Origin: UMGS1840 sp964537245 | Lineage (GTDB): Bacteria; Bacillota; Clostridia; UMGS1840 | DNA length: 22,917 nt | Assembly: GCA_964537245.1 (NCBI GenBank) | Contig: CAZHZL010000041.1 | Coordinates: 1-22,917 of the forward strand | Direction: 5' to 3' | Shown here: one piece after another, positions 17,602 through 22,917 of the stretch | Numbering within the stretch: the first letter of the stretch is position 1 | Layout: every line of letters starts with the position of its first letter | Notes under the pieces: generated by a model | The model's input: only the letters and a program-made list of their open reading frames with translations | The model's database searches: none | Told to the model about the DNA's origin: nothing | Position numbers and translations under genes: made by a program

Positions 17602-19345
17602 ACAACTTTTTTTTATTATTGAAAATATTAAAAAATTTAAATTTAACAGTACAATCATAAGGACATTCCTTATGATTGTACTTAGTCTATTAATCCCTGT
17701 AACTATTTTCAACGGAATCCTATATTCTAATAATATTAATGCAACTAAAAAAGATTTTGAAGCAATTCATAATCACAATTTGTCTTCCACCATAGCGAAT
17801 TTTGAAACCACAATCAGAGAAGCGGAGAATTTCTCTATTCAGACTTCTCTTCATTCTGATATTTATGATTTTGTTTTATCATCTGCGACAGATAGTTACT
17901 TTCGTGATTATCAAAAGACGGCTATAGATTACATTAAGCAGTTCGTCTATGTGCATAAGCATATTCACTCAGTATATGTTTTTAGTGAAAATAGCAAAAC
18001 TATTATCTCCAATAATAACTTTTATGATTACAGAGATTTTGAGGATAATGGATGGTACAGCATTTATGAAAATATGAAGGCTGATGAAACTGTTATTGTT
18101 TCGCGAAAATATGCTGGCAGATATCCAAAATTTATCAGTATTATAAGAGCAATTAATGTTTCAAACAAATTGAAAACAGGTTGTGTGGTTGTTAATATTG
18201 ATATAGAACAGGTAAGGAAAAAAATTTATAATACAGGTGAGAGTGAAAATATCGCTCAATTTTTTGTAAAAAATGAAATGAATAATATTATATACAGCAA
18301 TGTTTTTTCTATGGTTGGAGAAAATGCTTCACAAATAGAATTATTGAAAAATGAAAGTGAAGAATATCTGTATTCCGTAAAAGAATCTGAGAAATACAAA
18401 TGGACATACAGTTCTTTTATGTCTGCTGAAAGCCTTGTTACTGCAAGAAAAAATATGCAGCTGCAGATGATTTTAAGTGTTTTTGTTTTGGCAATACTGG
18501 CTATAATAATTTCTGCTTTTATTTCTATGAGATTGTTTGAGCCTTTTAATAATATATTAAAAACATTAAGTGGTGCTTCGGATGGCGATGATGAGATAAG
18601 GCCTAAATTAAAGCAAAACGAAATAAGCATGATCATTGACAGTATCAAAAAAACTAAAGGAAAAAATGTACAATATGAATTAGAATTGCAATATCGTATG
18701 ATTGCCTTGAATAAAGCTCAGGCAATGGCACTTCAAGCACAGATTAATCCACATTTTTTTAATAACATGCTGGAGATTATTAATTGGACTGCAATTGATT
18801 TATTAAGTAAAAATAATAAGATTTCTACTATGCTCAAGACGATGTCAAGATTGTTTTCTATAAGTCTTGATTTTGAAAATTACTTAATCTCTATTAAAGA
18901 AGAAATTCAGCATATAAATGTATACAGTTATTTGATAGGGTTGGGCTTTGAAGAAAAGTTCAATTTGATATGGGATTTTGACCCTGATATTGAAAATTAT
19001 AAAATATTAAAACTCACTTTGCAGCCCATTGTAGAAAATGCGATTTATCATGGAGTAGGAAATGATGAACCTATCGAGATTCACATTAAAGGCGAAATAG
19101 TCGAAGATGGAATTTTGTTTGTTATTTCAGACAACGGAACCGGTATTGAACCTGAAAAACTAAAAGAAATCCAAAAGAGTTTAAAAGAAAATGATTTGTT
19201 TCAACTTAAAAAACATATTGGTCTTAATAATGTTGATAAACGAATTAAGCTTATATGCAGTGAACGATATGGTGTTTCTATTGATAGCGTGTTGGGTGAA
19301 GGTACTACTGTTAGGATTTTGATTCCTAAAATTAACGATGAATAA
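17594..19345 (+). CDS. Sensor histidine kinase, YesM-like
   Basis: I choose ATG 17594, preceded by GGGGAGA at 17581-17587; an upstream in-frame TTG at 17579 would put that site inside the gene. Two membrane segments (about 21-43 and 291-313) frame an extracellular sensor region of about 245 residues, of the double-Cache kind by length and position. A short HAMP-like region follows, then the His_kinase domain with INPHFFNNMLEII, where His387 is the phospho-acceptor, and an ATPase domain with N-box QPIVENAIYHG (Asn482), G1 box SDNGTGI (Asp513) and G2 box IGLNNV (542-547). This is the architecture of the YesM/LytS group, which pairs with AraC-type regulators and senses carbohydrates or cell-surface ligands. 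It overlaps its regulator gene by 8 bases. The ligand is unknown; an oligosaccharide released by the upstream enzymes is a reasonable guess. Confidence 0.9.
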   Translation: MNKQLFFIIENIKKFKFNSTIIRTFLMIVLSLLIPVTIFNGILYSNNINATKKDFEAIHNHNLSSTIANFETTIREAENFSIQTSLHSDIYDFVLSSATDSYFRDYQKTAIDYIKQFVYVHKHIHSVYVFSENSKTIISNNNFYDYRDFEDNGWYSIYENMKADETVIVSRKYAGRYPKFISIIRAINVSNKLKTGCVVVNIDIEQVRKKIYNTGESENIAQFFVKNEMNNIIYSNVFSMVGENASQIELLKNESEEYLYSVKESEKYKWTYSSFMSAESLVTARKNMQLQMILSVFVLAILAIIISAFISMRLFEPFNNILKTLSGASDGDDEIRPKLKQNEISMIIDSIKKTKGKNVQYELELQYRMIALNKAQAMALQAQINPHFFNNMLEIINWTAIDLLSKNNKISTMLKTMSRLFSISLDFENYLISIKEEIQHINVYSYLIGLGFEEKFNLIWDFDPDIENYKILKLTLQPIVENAIYHGVGNDEPIEIHIKGEIVEDGILFVISDNGTGIEPEKLKEIQKSLKENDLFQLKKHIGLNNVDKRIKLICSERYGVSIDSVLGEGTTVRILIPKINDE

Positions 19346-19399
19346 GAGTGCATACTATATTTTTTGTACACTGGAGTTTTTTAAAGGAGACGTGGGACA

Positions 19400-22084
19400 A
19401 TGAGAGAAGTTTTTTTATTCAATGAGGGATGGTTATTCAGATTAGAAAAAGATATTACTTCTTCTTATGGAGAAGATTATTTTGATATGTTTAAAAGCTA
19501 CACAAAAACCGGAATTATGTCCGGCCCGAAAAGTTCTTCCTTTTACGATGGTGATTGGGAAAAAGTAAATTTGCCGCATGATTGGGTAATAAGGGGAAAT
19601 CCCGATAAAAAAAATTCTGCAAATCAAGGTTACCGTCCGCAAGGAATTGCCTGGTATCGAAAGCATTTTGTATTGCCGAAAGAATATGAGAACAAACGAA
19701 TTTTTTTGAAATTTGATGGAATCGCCATCAACAGTGAAATTTATTTTAATAATATTTTAGTAGCTGTATCACATGGGGGATATACACCCATTTTAATAGA
19801 TGTAACTGATTTCTTCCTTTTTGAAAGTAATAATACCATTGCAGTTAAGGCTGATAACACTCAAAAAGAAGGTTGGTGGTATGAGGGAGGCGGAATCTAT
19901 CGTAATACTTATCTTATTGCCACTGAAAATACTTATTTTGAAGAAGACAGTGTGTTTGTAACTACAAACAGAAAAGAAGGAAGTACATGGTCTGTATCGG
20001 TTTCTTCTGTGTCGGTTAATGCAGGTGAAGATTATTTTGTTGAAGCAGAGTTTGAAGGTAGGATTTATCAGGCTTTGGTAGGAGAAACAATAACTTTTGA
20101 TTATCAGAACCCCAATCTTTGGAGTGATAAAACTCCGAATTTATATCAGATAAAAGTTTGTTTAAAAAGAGAAAATATCATATATGATGAGAAAATTGTT
20201 GAATTTGGCTTTCGGGAGATTTTTTTTGATAAAGACAAAGGTCTTTTTGTTAACGGAAAGCATACCTTGCTAAAAGGTGTATGTTTGCACCATGATCATT
20301 GTGGGGTAGGGGTTGCAGTAGATAAAGAAGTTCTTTTTTATCGTTTGAAAAAATTAAAGGAAATGGGCTGTAATGCCATCAGGACTTCACATAATCCTCA
20401 AAGTCCCAAATTTTACAAAATTTGTAATGAGCTTGGTTTTTATGTGATGGATGAAGTCAGACACTTTTCATCATCTGAAATTTGTTCGAAAGAGTTGGAA
20501 ATTTTTGTTAAACGGGATAGAAATAACCCTTGTGTAATAATGTGGAGCCTTTTTAATGAGGAACCTTTACAATGCAGTAAAACGGGAAGTAAAATTATTT
20601 CAACTATGATTAATACTTTACATAAATATGACACTACACGACCTATTAGCGGCGGAATGAACGGACCTTTGGAAATAGAAGGTGTTGTAAATTATGTTGA
20701 TGTTATGGGCTTTAATTATTTGCAATATGGCTATGATGAATTTCATAGTGTTTATCCCGATATTCCCATTTTAGGTTCTGAAACGGGTTCTTATCTTTCA
20801 GTAAGAGATGAAAGTGAAACAAAGCCTCAATTATCAAAAATAAGTTCTTACGGCAGGGTACTTGGTGAGAATTTGTATCATTGGTCTGATACTCCCGGTG
20901 GTACTTGGAAATATATTGTTGACCGCCCTTTTGTGGCAGGTGGATTTTATTGGACAGGTATTGATTATTATGGAGAAACAGGTCCGTTCAATTGGCCGGG
21001 TATAACATCTAATTTTGGTGCAATGGATATTTGTGGTTTTGAAAAAGATTGCTTTTATTGGCACAAAGCTTTGTGGACCGAAGAGCCCATGATAGAAATT
21101 CCTCAAAGCTGGCAAGGGACAGAGGGAGAATATGTTGATATTGTTTGTTATTCCAACTGTGATACTGTTGAACTTTTTGTAAACGGAAAAAGTCTTGGGG
21201 AAAACGATAATAATATATTTGAACCTGAAATTTATCATATTCCTTATGAAAAAGGTACTTTAAAAGCGATAGGAAGACGAAATGGGGGTATTGCTTGCGA
21301 AACTGAGATTAAAACTTATGGACAGGAAAGGAAACTGGTTATTAGTCCTAGTAAATATGAAACATTTGCAGGCGATGTGATTATTTTTGATGTCTTTTTG
21401 AAAGATGAATTTAATCAAACTGTCAAAACTGCTTCAAATAAAGTAAAAGTCAAAGTGGAAAACGGTGAAATTATTGGTGCCGGAAATGGTGATAATGCAA
21501 ATCATACAAGTACAATAAGTCAGACTCAGGAATTGTTTCATGGATGTGCACAATGGATTGTGCGTGCTGGATGTGAAAAACAGCTTGTTTTTGAAGTTGA
21601 ATGTGATGGCAAAAAAGAAAGTATTCAGATTTCCTTGCAAAAAGGTAAGGAGCAATTATCTATTCCGGGTGTACCTATAAAGATTTATGCTTCTCGTTAT
21701 ATGATGTCAGACATTCACGTAAGTTATCCAAAACCTGAAGAAATCACAGATACTTTTTATACATGGATACCAACAACGGTCGGTGTAAAAAAGAGCGTTA
21801 TGATGTCCGGAAAGACAGGTTTTGCTACAGTTTCCGGCGTTATTGAAATCCCTTCTTGTATTAAGGGAAATCCACGACTTGTGATTGAAAATATTAAAGG
21901 AGATTTTGATATTTATTTTTGCAAGGAAAAGGTGTATTCTTCCGATGGCTTCTACGAGGGAGATGTAATACTTCCTTGTGAGTCATTGGTTGGAGAGACT
22001 AATGCAACGATAGGAATTGTATTTCGTTTGAATAAAGAAGAGTGTGGAATTACAGGCTTGATTTATGCGGATTTTGAGTTATAG
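19400..22084 (+). CDS. Cytoplasmic GH2 glycoside hydrolase (beta-galactosidase-like)
   Basis: Start ATG 19400 with AAAGGAGA at 19383-19390. There is no signal peptide, so it acts in the cytoplasm on imported oligosaccharides. GH2 order: N-terminal jelly roll about 1-185 (WEKVNLPHDWVI, WYRKHFVLP, EGWWYEGGGIYRN); Ig-like 190-275 (EFGFREIFF); TIM barrel 280-570 (CLHHDHCGVG, RTSHNPQSPKFY); then Ig-like C-terminal domains with ELFVNGKSLG near 589-598 and GAGNGDNANHTS near 690. Expected catalytic residues are Glu387 (acid/base, in WSLFNEEP) and Glu461 (nucleophile, in ILGSETGS). The residues after VMDE are VRHFSSSE, not the usual aromatic or acidic run, which marks a less-studied GH2 subgroup. The last roughly 150 residues are not recognised. 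Beta-galactosidase is the default name; fucosyl-galactoside, glucuronide or other beta-linked substrates are possible. It lies 54 bases after the kinase gene. Confidence 0.87.
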   Translation: MREVFLFNEGWLFRLEKDITSSYGEDYFDMFKSYTKTGIMSGPKSSSFYDGDWEKVNLPHDWVIRGNPDKKNSANQGYRPQGIAWYRKHFVLPKEYENKRIFLKFDGIAINSEIYFNNILVAVSHGGYTPILIDVTDFFLFESNNTIAVKADNTQKEGWWYEGGGIYRNTYLIATENTYFEEDSVFVTTNRKEGSTWSVSVSSVSVNAGEDYFVEAEFEGRIYQALVGETITFDYQNPNLWSDKTPNLYQIKVCLKRENIIYDEKIVEFGFREIFFDKDKGLFVNGKHTLLKGVCLHHDHCGVGVAVDKEVLFYRLKKLKEMGCNAIRTSHNPQSPKFYKICNELGFYVMDEVRHFSSSEICSKELEIFVKRDRNNPCVIMWSLFNEEPLQCSKTGSKIISTMINTLHKYDTTRPISGGMNGPLEIEGVVNYVDVMGFNYLQYGYDEFHSVYPDIPILGSETGSYLSVRDESETKPQLSKISSYGRVLGENLYHWSDTPGGTWKYIVDRPFVAGGFYWTGIDYYGETGPFNWPGITSNFGAMDICGFEKDCFYWHKALWTEEPMIEIPQSWQGTEGEYVDIVCYSNCDTVELFVNGKSLGENDNNIFEPEIYHIPYEKGTLKAIGRRNGGIACETEIKTYGQERKLVISPSKYETFAGDVIIFDVFLKDEFNQTVKTASNKVKVKVENGEIIGAGNGDNANHTSTISQTQELFHGCAQWIVRAGCEKQLVFEVECDGKKESIQISLQKGKEQLSIPGVPIKIYASRYMMSDIHVSYPKPEEITDTFYTWIPTTVGVKKSVMMSGKTGFATVSGVIEIPSCIKGNPRLVIENIKGDFDIYFCKEKVYSSDGFYEGDVILPCESLVGETNATIGIVFRLNKEECGITGLIYADFEL

Positions 22085-22173
22085 GTTTTACTAACAAAGC
22101 AACATAAATAAAGAAGCACTGCAAAACCAAGGGATATCAAAGTGATTTTAAGAGAGAATTAGCTGTTAAAATA

Positions 22174-22199
22174 GTGGTCTCACTTTTTAGTGGGACCAC
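22174..22199. terminator. Hairpin between converging genes, probable bidirectional terminator
   Basis: GTGGTCTCACT (22174-22184), loop TTTT, and AGTGGGACCAC (22189-22199) form an 11-pair stem with one G-T pair. It lies between the GH2 gene (ending 22084) and the leftward gene ending at 22209. Flanks are A/T-rich (AAAATTATTTTAT to the right; TATTTTAAC read on the minus strand), giving modest U-tracts both ways. Apart from a possible transposase remnant, nothing else is seen in the 124-base gap. Confidence 0.6.
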
Positions 22200-22208
22200 A
22201 AAATTATT

Positions 22209-22559
22209 TTATGTCTTACTTCCAACATTTGTTACATCAAAAACAAACCTTTTGTTTTCTTTAGATAAATCATTAAATTTGCAAAGGTAGTCCATAAGCT
22301 CGTCAAAGTGTTCGTCTGCTTTTTTATTGACTTTATCAAATATTTCGTCTATTTCTTGTATCACTCTGCAAGCGTCGTTGTATAAGAGATGGTCCTGTGA
22401 GTTTTCCCACACTTCTCTTGCACTTTCAAGGTCATCGGATAAGAAATTGTAAATTTCTAATTTAGGGTAATTACATCTGTCATCAAGCTCATATACAGAT
22501 AAGCTGTCTTTTGTTAAAACAGAAAATGTGTTTGTGCTTTTTTCATACCATTTATTCAT
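22209..22559 (-). CDS. Small hypothetical protein (116 aa), probably mobile-element borne
   Basis: Reads leftward from ATG at 22559, preceded on that strand by AAAGGAGG (22569-22576); the reading frame stays open further upstream, but those starts have no such site. The 116-residue product begins MNKWYEKSTNTFSV, is rich in Asp, Glu, Lys and Leu, and looks mainly helical, with no signal peptide, membrane segment or known motif. It begins 16 bases after the stop of the helicase-like gene, so the two are probably one transcript. Function unknown; association with replication or regulation of a mobile element is a guess from context. Confidence 0.6.
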   Translation of the reverse strand: MNKWYEKSTNTFSVLTKDSLSVYELDDRCNYPKLEIYNFLSDDLESAREVWENSQDHLLYNDACRVIQEIDEIFDKVNKKADEHFDELMDYLCKFNDLSKENKRFVFDVTNVGSKT

Positions 22560-22568
22560 TTTAAAAAA

Positions 22569-22576
22569 CCTCCTTT
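22569..22576 (-). promoter_or_regulatory. Ribosome binding site of the small leftward gene
   Basis: On the minus strand this reads AAAGGAGG, 9 bases before ATG 22559. Its first base touches the stop codon of the helicase-like gene (22576-22578). Confidence 0.75.
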
Positions 22577-22917
22577 TATTCAATAATTGCCTGTTCAAGT
22601 GGAATACTTGCGTAAAGCTTAACTGTGCAGTCATATCGTAGTAATCTCGCTCTGCCGACTGCCTGAACAAGCTCTGTTTTTATTAACCACATTTGTATAG
22701 TTCGTAAATCTTTGTTTTCGTAAGTGTGTATCCAGTATTTGAAGCAGTTGTCTTCTACTTCTGAAAATCTCATTCTTTCATTTGAATCTATTCCTAAATG
22801 AGTAGCTATAAGCTTATATACAGTTTCATCAAAATGAGGAGTTCCTGCAACTATAAGATTTTGTCCTTTCATATAATCGCAGCCCTCTGTGTTGCCAAAA
22901 TGTATTATGCAGTCATT
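22576..22917 (-). CDS. C-terminus of helicase-like mobile-element protein (partial)
   Basis: The frame is open to the right edge, so only the last 113 residues are seen; the true start lies outside. The visible part contains IIHFGNTEGCDYMKGQNL, VAGTPHFDETVYKL and, near the end, TELVQAVGRARLLR. The Q-x-x-GRARLLR piece looks like motif VI of superfamily 1/2 helicases, with its conserved arginines. Similar C-termini occur on large proteins of conjugative or integrative elements and phages (from memory). The coding strand is opposite to the polysaccharide cluster and the two gene sets converge at the hairpin at 22174-22199. Identity as a replicative helicase or primase-helicase is inferred. Confidence 0.5.
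   Translation of the reverse strand, partial: NDCIIHFGNTEGCDYMKGQNLIVAGTPHFDETVYKLIATHLGIDSNERMRFSEVEDNCFKYWIHTYENKDLRTIQMWLIKTELVQAVGRARLLRYDCTVKLYASIPLEQAIIE

Noticed and set aside
19347..19373. Imperfect palindrome (AGTGCATAC...GTACACT) before the GH2 gene, possible operator
   Set aside because: The arms are short with a two-base bulge, and no second copy was seen elsewhere in the window to support a binding site.
22560..22670. Longer start (22670, minus strand) for the small leftward gene
   Set aside because: It would overlap the helicase-like frame by about 95 bases; the AAAGGAGG site points to ATG 22559.
1..22917. CRISPR array, tRNA, rRNA, riboswitch, catabolite-response site
   Set aside because: No spaced direct repeats, cloverleaf, rRNA-like stretch, riboswitch core or convincing cre-like palindrome was found by eye.

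Overview
The window looks like the chromosome of a low-GC, Gram-positive anaerobe of the Clostridia. The evidence is strong AGGAGG-type ribosome sites, TTG starts backed by such sites, a consensus sigma-A promoter, SLH (S-layer homology) domains, 'copper amine oxidase N-terminal' stalk repeats and a YesMN-type two-component system. Large SLH- and stalk-anchored carbohydrate-active proteins of this kind are typical of plant-fibre or pectin degrading gut Clostridia. A Monoglobus-like host would fit, but that is only a guess.

Layout. Bases 1-55 are the 3' end of a group II intron (end of domain V, all of domain VI). Nine genes then run on the + strand from 109 to 22084 with almost no spacing: a lipoprotein sugar-binding protein of an ABC importer; a secreted right-handed beta-helix enzyme with a C-terminal stalk domain; two secreted multi-module carbohydrate-binding/Ig-like proteins, the second ending in three SLH repeats; a large secreted protein with degenerate SLH-like repeats; a 1505-residue secreted protein joining the binding modules to a second beta-helix enzyme domain; an AraC-type response regulator; its sensor histidine kinase; and a cytoplasmic GH2 glycosidase. 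The response regulator has its own sigma-A promoter. From 22209 to the right edge the strand reverses. There is a small unknown protein and the C-terminus of a helicase-like protein with a QAVGRARLLR motif, which suggests a neighbouring mobile element.

How it may work (inference). The two GH141-like beta-helix proteins would cut a plant or host polysaccharide at the cell surface. The SLH, stalk and CBM-like/Ig-like proteins would hold enzymes and substrate on the wall. The lipoprotein would capture the released oligosaccharides for an ABC importer whose permease genes are not in the window and may lie upstream of the intron. The GH2 enzyme would finish digestion in the cytoplasm, and the YesMN-like pair would sense the sugar. 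The substrate cannot be read from the sequence.

The most unusual feature is a set of shared secreted modules. A [CBM4-like jelly roll + Ig-like] unit occurs four times in three different proteins, three times preceded by a cadherin-like domain. A C-terminal Ig-like domain and the beta-helix domain are each shared by two proteins. The locus appears to have been built by shuffling a few surface modules.
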